DNA from: Cephalotus follicularis
Taxonomy: Eukaryota; Streptophyta; Magnoliopsida; Oxalidales; Cephalotaceae
Assembly: GCA_001972305.1 (NCBI GenBank)
Contig: BDDD01005107.1
Coordinates: 1 to 64,000 of the forward strand
Direction: 5' to 3'
DNA length: 64,000 nt
Shown: one piece after another, positions 10,388-21,720 of the stretch
How the letters are laid out: every line of letters starts with the position of its first letter
Numbering within the stretch: position 1 is the first letter of the stretch
Made by a program: the position numbers and the translations under genes
The notes under the pieces: model-generated
Databases searched by the model: none
Told to the model about the DNA's origin: nothing
What the model saw: only the letters and a program-made list of their open reading frames with translations

Positions 10388-11590
10388 TTCTTTTCTCAAA
10401 TTTGTATTATCTTCTTTATTTATTAAATTATAATAGGGGCAGACACTAATAGTTGACAAGTTTATATTTTCGTTTGCTTCTTAAAAATTAGTTTTTTAAA
10501 CAATATTTTGACTTTTTTATATTAATTTGTATATAGGTGAAGTCTTGTAAAGATATTCATTAAATTTTATTTTTTAAAATTGTAAAAAATGTGAAGGTTT
10601 TGTTTTCTCTCTTGCTATTCATTCATCTTTATTTGGAAATATTTTTATTCATTTTTTTTTATATATCTTTATTTTTGCTCGATTTCTCCATTTATGTAAA
10701 TATTGCTTAGCAAATTTTTCTCCCTTCTTTTACTTGAAAGTTATGAGTCTCAAAAACAAAATCATGAATGACCTAAACACCTATCAAAGGTAAAAAAAAA
10801 AACTTGGGATGAAAATCAATGAATGAAAGTGATTAAACTTCAATTTGCCACCCTTTCAAGAAGACAATGATCATTAATGTTTGAATTTTTCAAAATTACT
10901 TATATATGATCAATCATTTATTTGCAAGTTATATTCAAGGTATCAAATGAAGTTTTCTAAGGGAATGATTCTTGTCAACTGGTGCATCATGCTATCATGA
11001 ATGAAAACCCATTGTAGGATGGAAGATTTTGTTTCCATTTATTGTTGTCACAATTGGATTATGAAAAATGAAGTGCCAACGTGATTTCTAACTTTTCTTA
11101 AAGTGACGGAATAATTGATGACATTTGTCTTTCTCACGTTCTAGAGTTTTTACAATATTTTAATGCATTTCATATACCTTTACCATTTCTTTTTATATTT
11201 AGCCATTTGCTTATATTTTTATATGTTTGTTCTCCCAATCTTTTCAATTCAAGACTAATGGTGATCATTTTGGAGATAAAAGTATTAAGAGCCTGATTCT
11301 CATTTTGATGAATTCTATATCGGGCATGAATGTCGCAAATATGTTTTTCCCAAAGATAAGGAGACATTCCTTTTACTCAAGACTAGGGATAGATATAATA
11401 AATTTCAATGATGTGGAAGTACTTTTTTCCAAGTTTAGACAGAACCAATTTCAAATTTTGGGCCAAGATATGTTGTCGAAGTCAAGGATGATGGAATCGA
11501 AAGAAAATGATGCACATGTTTAAAACTCAGGAGAGCACAAATACTTTCATGAATATTTCAGTCTTTTATCTCCGTTAATAAATTAAAAAA
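10388..11590. other. AT-rich spacer, no gene recognised
   Basis: The stretch is T-rich at first, then mixed AT-rich. Overlapping short frames on both strands at 11170-11523 carry no domain that I recognise. There is no clear LTR end or terminal inverted repeat. Confidence 0.5.
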
Positions 11591-11592
11591 AC

Positions 11593-12145
11593 CCACTAGA
11601 TTGAAAACCCAAAAGGGCATCATAGGAAAATTAGGGCAAGATTGAGAGATCATGAAGGTGCATTTGTTCACTGAACTTGAGGTCGTTTCTGCTCAATTTA
11701 CAAAGCAAATATTGGGAGAATAAAAATTTGAAAATGGTACCTTCATGAACTTCAATGCCTTGAGAGAGCTCTTCTTAAAATTCTTGTACCTCTGATTTCT
11801 TGAATTATGAAAATCTCTCAATTATTTTCTCATAATAAAAAGTCCGCTAGATTGAAAACCCAAAATGACGGCCTAGAAAAAAAATTAAGACATTCGTTGA
11901 GTTAAAAACCATAAAAGACAACTCAGGAAAAAAAAACATCGGGAGATCATGTAGGTGTGCTCGCTCACTGAATTTGAGGTTGTTTCTTCTCAATGAAGGA
12001 AGGCAAACCTTAGGAGGATGACAAATTTGGAAGTGGTGTCAGGTTCAATATTTATGAATTTAAATGTCTGAAGAGAATTCCTCATGAAAGTCTCGTACAT
12101 TTGATTTGTTAATTTTTAGAAATTTTTCAGTTGTTTTTCCCAAAA
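11593..12145. repeat. Two diverged tandem copies of a unit of about 250-300 bp
   Basis: The first copy (about 11593-11840) and the second (about 11845-12145) share the same order of landmarks: CTAGATTGAAAACCCAAAA, GAGATCATG(A/T)AGGTG, TCACTGAA(C/T)TTGAGGT(C/T)GTTTCT, a GGAGAAT/GGAGGATGACAAATTTG segment, TCATGAA, and a TTTTCTCA or TTTTTCCC end. The copies have diverged strongly. The repeated word AAAACCCAAAA recurs near 12470. The texture recalls untranslated regions of plant LTR elements, but I cannot assign a family. Confidence 0.6.
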
Positions 12146-12739
12146 AAAAAGGAAAAAGAAAATTTGAACACCTGAAAAAGTATCCTTATGAAAATCAGTT
12201 TGGTTGAAGATACGAAAGGACTACTCGAAGTATATTAATGACCATAAAAGAACGGAATCGTTTGACGACTCAGGATTTTGATTGCTCGATCTTAAGATAA
12301 CTTGGGACAAATCAAGAATGTTGGTGGCCAATATTGGGGCACTTTTGAGTATTCAAAGTTAATAAATGAGGAGAGCTTCATCGAAATTTGTTTTGTCTAG
12401 TTAGTCTTAGGACGTGTTATGCTATATATTCTTAAAATTATCATCTTGGTCAAAACCCAGAAAATTGAAAAAAAAAAACCCAAAAAAAAAAAGAAACATA
12501 GATTCATCTCTTTGAAATTTCTCGCTAATTTGATGTCCTAATTATATTCCCTTCATATCTCCTCAATTAATTGCACAATATTTGTTTGTACATACATTTT
12601 CTTCGATCCTTTTGATTGTGTCATTCATTTTGAGAATACTCATGTGTATTATAATATTGAGTAATACTGGAACATGTGAAGACAACGAGCATCACAAAAT
12701 TTGAAATGTCATTTTGGCAAATGAGGGGACAAGAGATAA
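12146..12739. other. Spacer, no gene recognised
   Basis: AT-rich DNA with long A runs at about 12467-12495. No coding similarity is seen. It may be the tail of the same repeat that fills 11.6-12.1 kb. Confidence 0.4.
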
Positions 12740-13448
12740 GCAGTTGCACCGTATCCGCCCTGGGGACCGACACTAGCGGGTGACGAGAAATGAGTTAGTT
12801 TCAAAGTGTTCACAAGTTATAATAGGTATAATATGTAGCATTTTAAGTAGAGAAACTCTACCAAAATGCTTGGAGCTTGTGGTTGTTGAAACAACAGAAA
12901 ATGAAGGTTAGACTCAAGTCCAAATCCACCGGTTTGAGCAAGCTTCACAGTTGTGTTGATGTAGTAGAAGATACAAGCAAGAGGAGCTCAAAAACTCTTC
13001 TTAGTGGTTGGGTGTGGCGTCGACAACAGAGAGATGGAAGAGCAAGAAGTGTTCTTATGTTTTCTTAGTGTCCAGAAGAATGAATGTTTAGCGTAGTGTT
13101 ATAGTAGTTAGTATACATGTGTGAGTTAGAAAGTAAGATACGGATATTAGAAAGTGTGGTATAGAATAGGACAAGGGAATTTCAAATGCAAGGCTACGGG
13201 TGAGAGGAAGATTTGTGAGGATAAGTTGATGTGTGGTCTAGCTTTAAGGCATAAATATGTGGTCCACAATAAAAGTGGCCCCACATTTTCCGAGATTCAA
13301 ACTTAACGGACCAAATAATAAAATAGTAGATATGCATATCAATAATAAATAGGATGAGTATAAAATACTCTAATCCAACAAAAATAAATAGAGTACGTAT
13401 AGTACCGAGCATATAATAAAATATAATAAATAAGTTTGGGTCATTACA
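12740..13448 (-). repeat. Probable LTR fragment, minus strand
   Basis: Read on the minus strand from 13448 the sequence opens TGTAATGACCCAAAC, the same style of end as the solo LTR at 30851-33559, which opens TGTAATGACC on the minus strand. It then runs through AT-rich DNA into a CT-rich segment, as LTRs do. I cannot find the opposite end or a target duplication, so the left limit is a guess. The small plus-strand frame at 12877-13068 has no recognisable domain. Confidence 0.35.
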
Positions 13449-13950
13449 CTCCCTCTTTTTCTCTTACATGGCCAATTAACCTTAGCTAAAAAAAAATCTC
13501 TCATTATTCTTCGTGCTTTGGTAGGGTTTGTTTTGTGGTTGTCAGGCTCTCTCTTATTATTGGTTTGATGACATTCACCTTTAATCATCAAAGCTTGATT
13601 TATTACATTTTCAATTCGTTGGTCCTGCTGCCATTTTTTTTTTGGTATTAGTTTTTATGATCAATAAAACATTAGATATATTGATTATCTATAAGTAAAT
13701 GATCTAAATAGAAATGGGTGATTTGTCTCATTATATTTAACATTTTATTGTAACACAAGGTCTCTCTCTGTTTCACACACACATGTTTCTTCTGGACGAT
13801 TTTGAACCTTTGCACTTGTTTTTGGTTGATTTGTTAATGATTGTTGTTACTATGCTCTAACATTATATTGTATAATCTTTATCCAATCTACTTGTGTTTC
13901 TAAATTATTTATAATGTACAACTGCTATGCTTAATAAGATATGGTTGGTG
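13449..13950. other. Spacer, no gene recognised
   Basis: AT-rich sequence with a CT-rich start. Short frames on both strands carry no domain that I can name. Confidence 0.4.
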
Positions 13951-14018
13951 CTGAAATTGATTGAAGCATTTAGATGATCAGTTACTGAAATTGATTGAAG
14001 CATTTAGATGATCAGTTA
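13951..14018. repeat. Perfect 34-bp tandem duplication
   Basis: A 34-bp unit starting CTGAAATTGATTGAAGC occurs twice, at 13951-13984 and 13985-14018, with no mismatch and no spacer. Perfect identity in otherwise decayed DNA implies a recent local slippage or repair event. A different 34-bp perfect tandem duplication lies in the hAT remnant at 43772-43839. Confidence 0.9.
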
Positions 14019-14745
14019 TCTTACGGGCAATCCAGAAATTAGACTGGCACTTCATGAAGCCCTGAGTACAGGAAGAGGCCAAGGATCAATTTATGGTACC
14101 ACTTGATGGCAAATTTTTTGTAATAACCTACTGCATGACTCATGAACTTAAACATCCCTTTTATATGAATGCGTTAATTGAAGAAAAGGATCCTTTAGGG
14201 GTTAGTTCTCAGTTGGACCCTGGAGCAGTTGGAGACTTGAATGGGGGTTTGAGGAATGTAGAAGTTTCTTCTCAATTAAGTTTGTCTGTGTGTTCTGTTT
14301 CTGGACTTTCAAGTGTTTGACATGCACTAGAGAAATCAAATCAATATTGAATTTGAAGGTTCCAAGTTTAGTGGATATCTCAATGGAAGCTTGAGGAGTG
14401 GACATAGTTAAGGATGCAGTACAGGAAGTCGGCACAAGACGAGGTGATTAGAATTAGCTCGCTGGAATCGATAGCACTGTGAGTGGATTAGTTTAACTAT
14501 AGTAGTCTATAGTTTTTACTCAAGATTTTAATTAAATCTCAGTCAATTACTTATGTTTGAAATGACAGACTTATGTTTGACTATAAAAAATATGAATTTG
14601 AATCCTTTTAAGGTTTTATGATATGGTATTCAAACTGGTAATTCCAGCTGCACAAAATGTTAATACGATAATTGTTTTGCTCGAGGCAACTGGTATGTAT
14701 CACATGAATTGACTGGCATGTACCATAGGAATTGACAAAAACTTT
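14019..14745. other. Spacer with short frames of unknown nature
   Basis: The small frame at 14093-14320 and its antisense counterpart carry no domain I recognise. The DNA lies between a local duplication and a repeat block that seems to belong to an LTR. Confidence 0.35.
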
Positions 14746-15060
14746 GGACTATTTTGGCATTTGGGGCCTTTGCTTTGCATGCGTGTGTAAGCAGCATATT
14801 GCGCTTGGTACGACTGTACCTCGCTGCAAGCTCATATTTGCTCTTGGTACGACTGTCCATCGCTTTCAACTCTATGATTTGACAGAATTACTTTGCCCTT
14901 TGGGGGCTAGACCTTTGCTCTGCACGCATGTATGACCATCACATATTGCTTTTGGTACAATAGTACCTCGCTGCCAGCTCATATTGCGCTTGGTATTTCA
15001 GTATCTTGGTGCCAACTATGCACTTGGTGTGACCAATCACCTTGCTGCCAGTTTTAGGTT
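14746..15060. repeat. Nested minisatellite built on GCGCTTGGTACGACTGTACC
   Basis: At least five degenerate copies of a unit like GCGCTTGGTACGACTGTACC followed by TCGCTGC(A/C)AGCTCATATT are present. Two larger copies of about 80-90 bp, each opening with TTGGGG and a CCTTTGCT(T/C)TGCA word, begin near 14761 and 14900. The order is therefore repeats within a repeat. The block probably lies inside the LTR whose 3' end is at 15917. Confidence 0.65.
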
Positions 15061-15079
15061 ATGTGTAAGTTGTCGATAG

Positions 15080-15220
15080 CTAATGTTTCCAGTTTTAGAT
15101 ATGATATTTCAGTAAATCCAACATGTTTACAATTTTAGCTGTGTCATTATAGTAAATTCAACATGTTTTCAATTTTTAGTTATCTTATTTCAGAAATTTT
15201 CAATATGTTTTCAGTTTAAA
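15080..15220. repeat. Short tandem repeat of about 50 bp, three to four copies
   Basis: Successive copies share ATTTCAGTAAATCCAACATG, then TTTTCAATTTTTAG-like words, with gradual drift along the array. It follows the minisatellite at 14.75-15.06 kb closely. Internal repeats of this kind are common in long plant LTRs. Confidence 0.55.
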
Positions 15221-15917
15221 TTATGTACAATTGATAAATAAATGCTTTTAAGTCAAAGGTATATTTCATCAAACAAATTATTAGACCTGTAGTTAGTCAA
15301 CTATTCTACTAACTAGTCTTTTAGACTAACCCCCCATCCCTAAATTTTTTCAGCTAGTGATAGGAGGTTTTAGAGTACATCAGTCGAGGTCAGTCCACGA
15401 AGGCATGCCTACCAGAGTTTCAGCACGTGCATATCATCCATGACATCATTATTTAAATTATGCATTGTTTATGTCTATATATAAATGTTTTTATGGTTTT
15501 GAAGGGTTGAGCCCATTTTATATTTTTATGTCTTGAACTGAGGTTGTGGCGAAGCTCGACCAATTTTACTCCTGTAATTGCAGTTTGCTAAGGGCTAAGC
15601 CCACTTTATAGATTGTGTTTTCTTTAAAGGAGGCTTAGTCTGATATACGGATACTCATGCCTAATTTTTGAAAAATTTAAGGAGTTAGAAATATTTTCAA
15701 GTTTTTAGAAAAGTTCAGTTTTATGCTTGCAAATAATATGAACATACATATTGACATATACGTGTTTCTTAATAGTTTATATTTATTATATGGTTTATAA
15801 TAAATTTTCAAACAGGTTTTACAAAACCACATGGAGGTTTAAAAAAGGAGGCTTGCCACTTGGATGTCACGTTCGCACTTGATAGGATATCGGACCCTAT
15901 TAAGGTTGCGGGTGACA

Positions 15918-16872
15918 ATTTAGACATAAAAATGGGTTAGAAGACAAATTAAAACTGTAAAATAATAATAGATTTGATCCAACTGTGATTTTCCCTATGA
16001 GGGATGAGCCGAGTCAAACTTTCCCAAAAGTGAAATTGAACTAGCTGGCTCAAAACAAACAAGTTAAATGCATTAATGGCCTCAACTAAAAAGGATCATT
16101 TAGACTAAATCAGAATGACACAAACAGGGCCTAAATCGGATCAGCCCAACCCAAAAAAACCTAACTATATAAACATATTCTTTATATCTTTATATCTTTA
16201 CAAACAATTCACTCCTAAACAATCTTTGACACCCCTTCCAATCTCTCATGGCCCCTCTCAGTCAAACGGATCTGCCGGTGAAAATGACTGGCGAAATCGC
16301 TGGCTAACTTTTCTCCCATGCTCATCATTTTTACGTCTCTCTTAGCATTAAAATTAAGACCAAGCGAACCTAAAACCAAAGCGTCATTGGCCAAAATTTA
16401 AAGATCCAAGTTACGGTTTGGGTTTATTCGGCCAGTGAAGGTCTGGTCGTGGAGTGACTGAGTTGGTTCATGGATGATGGTTTAGTACAATGCTTAAGTG
16501 GGTTAGGTCATGGATCGGTTTTGTGTGATATGGTGAAGTCGAGAGAGCATGTGGGGGTTGGGTTGTGAGGTTTAGGGCCTATTTGATCCAAGGAGGCCGT
16601 GGTTTTGATATGAGGGTTTAAAGAAGGTTCTTGTAGTGGATGGCCTCGTATGGTCAATTTGGGGTTATGGGTTGTGGATTTGTGAGTTTCAATTGATTTT
16701 TGGTGGTTAGGATTTTGGGTATTGCTTGAAGTGGGCGTAGGTGTTGTTCTATGTGTTGTGTGTAGGGTGCGGGGTGTGTGTCTAGTGAAGGTTTGTTGTA
16801 GATGGTGGTGGTTATTTTGACGTGCTCTATTTATGGTGGTTATTGTGTTGAGTTGTAAAGGTGATTGTTTGG
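15918..16872. other. Spacer, possible decayed promoter-like region
   Basis: The DNA between an LTR end and the SIRE-like element contains CTATATAAACATA near 16165, followed by a short frame at 16115-16345 with no recognised domain. The second half is unusually GT-rich on the plus strand. No gene is supported. Confidence 0.4.
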
Positions 16873-17992
16873 TGTTGACATTTATGTCTCAATCCGAGTT
16901 TTGATGATAACATATTTGCATTTAACGAAATTTCTTTTTGTGCAAGTAAAGTTAGAATGTTGCAAAGACAAAACAGGAAATTACAGATACAGGTCTAAGC
17001 GTCGACTGTCATGATGAAACCGTCAGCGCTTTGGGAGACCGTCGAAACCTGAGTACAAAGCGTCAACAGTTGAAGCAATCTTGGCAAAAGAGAAATTGCT
17101 TAAACCGTCGATGCTCTGAAGAAAGCGTTAGCGCTTTGAGCTAAGTCGTTAGCGGTTAAGCACTCCATATCCACGCTTTACTCCAGTGACTCTTAAGTCC
17201 AATTAATTTGGACAAAGCGGCGACCCTCTACACAAACTGTCAGCGTTTTGAGGGAAACCGTCGACTCCAAATTCAAGACCTTTGGCGTTTTGAGCAGAAC
17301 ATTTCAAATTCAAATATGCAACGGTCACATAAGCGACGACGTTTAAGGCAAAAGTGTCGAGGTTTTGTGCACTGGGAACAATTACTGACTGTATTTTAAT
17401 GCGTCGTTTGAAGAGGCAACAACTCCCAAGACACAAGCAATGGATCTATTAGTTCAAAATCAACTATAAACTAAAGACAACAACATAGAACAAGAAGAGA
17501 ATAAGAAATACAAAGATACAACAAGATCAAACAAGCACAAGAACAAAAAGAGCAAATCCTCAACTTTCACATCAACATCAAAGCAATATCAACTTTCTCT
17601 TGTCTATTTGAGAGCAGCCATTTCTTGTAATTACATAGCCATATCAAACCTTTGAGAGGTTATCCAAAACATAAATCAACTTTGTAATCCAAAATTGTAA
17701 GGGGAGTGAACTATTAGTGAGATTGGGGAGTGAACCCATAGTGATTGAGGTCAATCACTAAAAGTGTGGTGTGTCGATTTGCACCCGAAATCCAAAATCG
17801 AAGTGTACTAGAAGAAATCTAGTGGAATCTCAAGGAGGTCATTGAGAAAGTGGACGTAGGCACGATATTTGCCGAACCACTATATAATCTTGTTTGCATC
17901 TCTCTCACCCTATCTCTTTAATTACTTTATTTATTTGCTTTTGGTTGCTTATTTAAATTGAGTTCATAGTTTAATTTAATTTCTCCAAAAAA
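16873..17992 (+). repeat. 5' LTR of the SIRE-like Copia element
   Basis: It starts TGTTGACATTTATGTCTC and matches 25826-26943 across its length. It includes a dense set of GTCGAC-type motifs in its first 500 bases. The last shared word is TTTAATTTAATTTCTCC. The exact 3' terminus is uncertain because the sequences of the two copies part just after it. Confidence 0.85.
16997..17365. repeat. GTCGAC-type motif cluster in the 5' LTR
   Basis: About a dozen degenerate copies of (A)AAGCGTCGACGGTT or its reverse occur, for instance AAGCGTCGACTGTC, AAACCGTCAGCGCTTTG and AAACCGTCGATGCTC. Unit spacing is 20-45 bp. The matching cluster of the 3' LTR (25950-26330) includes CGACGCTTAAAACAAAAGCG, an inverted pair able to form a small hairpin. 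Confidence 0.65.
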
Positions 17993-18017
17993 TTTCATTA
18001 GACTATTCTATACTACA

Positions 18018-18930
18018 TGTCACACCCGTTCCCTTCAACAACCAATATCCTACCAGGAACGGATATGACGTTCCACATGACAACTTCCTTTCGGAAGTCA
18101 CCATATGGATTTATATAAAACTCACTTTAAACTTGGAAATCAAAAGGTTAAAACGTTTCCAAAACTTTGAAAATTTTTCTAACTCTTAAATTTTTACGAA
18201 AATCGGGCATGTAGTATCTATTTATAGGACTATGCCCCCTGTAAAGAAAAACACATTTATAATCTCACTCACGAAGGAGGAATCAACAGTTTTATAACGG
18301 GGCTCAGCCCTCAGCAAACCACATTTAAAGCAGTAAACATGGTTGGACTCAGCCTCAACCATTTCATCAAGCAATAAAAGTAAATATATAGGGCTCGGCC
18401 CTTTTTAAAAAACAAAACTATAAGGAAAACCATTATATGAAAACATTAATATCAAACATGAGAAATGCGTAATTTAAATTCTGATGTAGTATGCTATGCA
18501 TGTAGTAAATCCTGGTAGCATGCCCTGCCTCCGTGGTCCGTCATCTAACCTATATCTGGAAGGAAAAAGAAAGAAGAGGGTTAGTCCAAGTGACTAAGTG
18601 AGTAGAAACAATAAATACATATCCCATAACGATATATCGAATAAAATGAGAAATAATGCAAGCTCAAAGTAACATGAAATATAAATCGATAGCAAGAAAT
18701 GAAATCAAGGATCCAAAGAGAATCAAGATCCAAAAGGATAGTCAGAATCAACATAAGATATCAAGATCATAAGGGAATATCGAGATCACAAACGTTAACT
18801 CACAAAAAGGATCAAGATACGCAATATAAACGAAATCCAAGGTATAACTGAAGTCCACGATGTAAATAAGCATCAAGAGTATATAAACAAATCAAGAACA
18901 GAGGATCTCGATACTCAACAAATAGCTCCA
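18018..18930 (-). repeat. LTR fragment nested in the SIRE-like element, minus strand
   Basis: The left edge is TGTCACACCCGTTCC, i.e. an LTR 3' end on the minus strand. Read in reverse, the first 500 bases run parallel to the LTR ends at 15.4-15.9 kb and 53.2-53.5 kb (CTGAGGGCTGAGCCC, GATACTACATGCCCGATTTT-like words). Towards the right it becomes purine-rich and stops near the beginning of gag, without a recognisable LTR 5' end. It sits where the primer-binding site and leader of the Copia element would be. The piece is therefore a later insertion or recombination product. Confidence 0.6.
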
Positions 18931-18933
18931 CAA

Positions 18934-20582
18934 ATGAAACTCGGATGTGAATTTAATAGAGTTTCGTCTTGCGTTTCCGCTAAGGAAATGTGGGATAGAC
19001 TTGAAGTTACCTACGAAGGTACAAACCAAGTCAAAGAAGCTAAAATAATCATACTTGTTCACGATTATGAAAAGTTTACAATGACTGAGAATGAGGATAT
19101 TAAATCTATGTTCTCTAGATTTACTAACACTATTAATGCATTGCAATCTCTCGATAAAACTTATACTAATAGTGAAATAGTGAGAAAGATTCTTAGGTGC
19201 TTGCTAGGATCATGGATGCCCAAGGTAACGGCAATCAAAGAAGTCAAGAACCTCAATATCCTTCCCTTGGAGGACCTTCTAGGCTCACTCATGACCCACG
19301 AGCTAACAATGCAATAGAAAGAAGATGACAAAGAAAAGGAGAAAAAGAAAAAAAATGTGGTTGCTTTGAAGTCAATTGAAGACTCCGATGATGATGATGA
19401 AGAACTTGCCCTTCTCATAAGGAAGTTCAAGAAGTTCTTAGCAAACAAAAAGAAGTTTGGTAGAAAACCAAACAAAAAGTTCCATCAAAAGGGAGAGTCG
19501 AGCAAAATAGAAGAAATTATTTGCTTTGAATGCAACAAGCCGAGGCATTACAAGAGCGCTTGCTCCCGACCAAAGAAGAAGGAATTCATGAAGAAGAAGA
19601 AAGCAATGGTTGCTACATGGGATGATAAAGATGAATCAAGTTTGGATGAAGACACTATGAAGAAGTAGCACAATTGGCCTTGATGGCCTTCGAAGAGGAA
19701 GAAGAGGAAGAAAATGATGAGGTAACTTATGATGAACTTCTTATTATTGTTGAAAAATATAGTTCTATGATTGCTTCCCTAAAGAAAAAGGTGAAAACCT
19801 TGACAAATGAAAATAATGAATTAAAATCAATTGATTTGACTAAGGAAAATAACTCTAAGAAAATAGAAATAGATTTTCTAGAAAATGAAGTAGCCCATTT
19901 GGAAGAGGAAAATAAAAATCTTAAGGTTGAAATAGATGCCTGAAAGAAAACTTTTTCAAAGTTTTCTAATAGTAGTGAAAAGCTAGCAAACCTTTTAGGG
20001 ATATAAAGATGTGTCTTTGACAAAACGGGTCTAGGATATGAAGAAATGAGTAATGTCAAGTTATATTAAAATTTCTTTGAAAGAAAAGATAAGATTGAAA
20101 AAGATAAAGTTGAAAAAGTTCCTATCAAGAAGAAAATTGTGAATATCACTTGTGATTATTGTGGTAAAATTGGACATGCATCTTCTTCTTGTTTCCATAA
20201 AAGAAATGCCATGAATAAGAAAAATGTGAATAACTCTTGTAATTATTGTGGCAAATATGGACACGTATCATTCTTATGCTTTCATAAGAGAAATGCTATG
20301 TACAAGAAAAAGGTAAATACTTCTTGTGACCATTGTGGTAAATACGGACATATATCATCATCTTATTTTCATAAAAGAAACATCATGCATAAAAGAAAAA
20401 TAAATGTAACTTGTAATAATTGTGGTAAACAAGGACATATTTTTACCTCATGCTTTTACAAGAGAAATATCTTGAATGATTCAAATTTTATTAGAATAAA
20501 GAAAAGTTGGGTTCCTAAAGGAACCATTGTAACTAACTCCAAGGGACCCAAAATTAGTTGGGTACCTCAAACAAAAGCTTAA
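18934..20582 (+). pseudogene. Gag region of the SIRE-like Copia element
   Basis: The first part, with AKEMWDRLEVTYEGTNQVKE and WMPKVTAIKEVKNL, is the Copia gag core (UBN2-like). It is followed by a charged linker, a CCHC-like knuckle (CFECNKPRHYKSACSRPKKK near 19530), an acidic coiled-coil-like stretch (about 19674-19943), and then a run of four knuckles of the form C-x2-C-GK-x2-GH-x4-C (20145-20470). The end carries two SWVP words (KKSWVPKGT and ISWVPQTKA), commonly seen just before the protease in such elements. Gag packages element RNA in particles. The copy is a fossil. Confidence 0.8.
20145..20470 (+). repeat. Tandem array of four CCHC zinc knuckles
   Basis: Four successive units of about 84-87 bp encode CDYCGKIGHASSSCFHKR, CNYCGKYGHVSFLCFHKR, CDHCGKYGHISSSYFHKR and CNNCGKQGHIFTSCFYKR, each followed by a short basic linker. 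Zinc knuckles bind nucleic acid, usually the packaging signal. Most plant Copia gag proteins have one or two, so this looks like a tandem expansion within the gene. Similarity at the DNA level between units supports duplication rather than convergence. Confidence 0.85.
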
Positions 20583-20589
20583 ATTTTAT

Positions 20590-21720
20590 TTTTTGTAGAT
20601 GTGCTTGAAGGCACTATCCAAGAAGACGCAATGGTACTTGGATAGTGGGTGCTCCAAGCATATGATGGGTGACCAAAGCCTTTTTGTCAACTTCGAGTCA
20701 AATGAAGGAGGAGATGTCACCTTTGGAGATAATGCAAAAGAAAGATTAAGGGTTTTGACTCCATAGGTAACAATCAAACTTCGATTCATAATGTACTATA
20801 TGTGGATGGACTCAAACACAATCTATTGAGCTAATTATGTGACAAGGATTGTAGAGTCAGTTTTGAAAAAGATGCCTGTAGAGTAATAGATATTAACTCT
20901 AACCAAACTAAATTAATTGGACATAGACAAGAAAATGTATATGTTGCAGATTTAAATGACTTACAAAATGTTAAATGTCTAGTTTCCTTAAATGAAGATA
21001 GTTGGCTATGGCATAGGAGACTAGGTCATGTACGAATGTCAAACATTACAAAGTTTTTAAAACATGAACTAGTTAAAGGACTTCCCAAAATTAGTTTCGA
21101 AAAGGATAGAATATGTGACGCTTGTCAATATGGAAAGCAAACTAGGGCATCCTTTAAGAGCAAAGACATAGTCTCCACGACTAGGCCATTGCAATTATTG
21201 CATATTGACTTATTTGGTCCATTGATATTAGAAGTCTATGTGGTAAATCGTATGCCATGGTCACTATTAATAATTATTCTAGATATACATGGACTATTTT
21301 TCTTGCCCACAAAAGTGAAGCTTTTAAAGAGTTTTCAAGTTTTTGTAAAATTGTTCAAAAAGAAAAAGACACTTCTATTTTTAAAATTAGAAGTGATCAT
21401 GGAAAGGAATTCGAAAATCATGTTTTTGAAAACTTTTGTATTGAAAACGGCTTTACACAAGAGTTCTCTACTCCTAGAACACCTCAACAAAATGGGGTTA
21501 TTGAAAGGAAAAATAAAACTCTACAAGAAATGTGTAGAACTCTTTTAAATGAAAATAATTTACCAAAATATTTTTTGGTGGAAGCTAGAAAATACTTCAT
21601 GTTATATCTCAAACCGTATATCTATAAGGCCAATTCTAAAAAAGACTCCATATGAATTATGGAGGGGGAGAAAGCCTAACATTGGTTACTTTCATGCCTT
21701 CGGATGCAAATGCTTCATCC
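20590..21720 (+). pseudogene. Protease and integrase region of the SIRE-like Copia element
   Basis: The protease part is seen as WYLDSGCSKHMMGD near 20640, the DSG active-site context of Copia proteases. The integrase zinc domain follows (WLWHRRLGHVRMSNITK, then CDACQYGKQTRASFKSK), and then the core (LHIDLFGP, YSRYTWTIFLAHKSEAF, IRSDHGKEFENHVF, STPRTPQQNGVIERKNKTL). The order protease-integrase before reverse transcriptase defines Copia. It is a broken fossil copy. Confidence 0.85.

Larger units (their letters stand above)
14746..15917 (+). repeat. Probable 3' part of a long Gypsy-type LTR
   Basis: The segment ends GGTTGCGGGTGACA at 15917, and its last 550 bases run parallel to two other LTR pieces. 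Words such as GGCATGCCTACCAG, GGGTTGAGCCCA and GATACGGATACTCATG have counterparts at 53.2-53.5 kb on the same strand and at 18.0-18.6 kb on the opposite strand. The three are members of one LTR group. No 5' end or coding region is attached here, so this is a fragment or a solo LTR whose start I cannot place. Confidence 0.5.

Noticed and set aside
12877-13068. Small basic protein of 63 aa
   Set aside because: It is short, antisense to a likely LTR, and matches no known family.
16115-16345. Promoter and first exon of a host gene
   Set aside because: A TATA-like word and a 76-aa frame are present, but no similarity, splice site or downstream exon supports a gene.
19161-19475. Minus-strand serine- and phenylalanine-rich protein
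   Set aside because: It is the mirror of a Lys/Asp/Glu-rich Copia gag; the serine and phenylalanine runs come from reading the purine-rich strand backwards.
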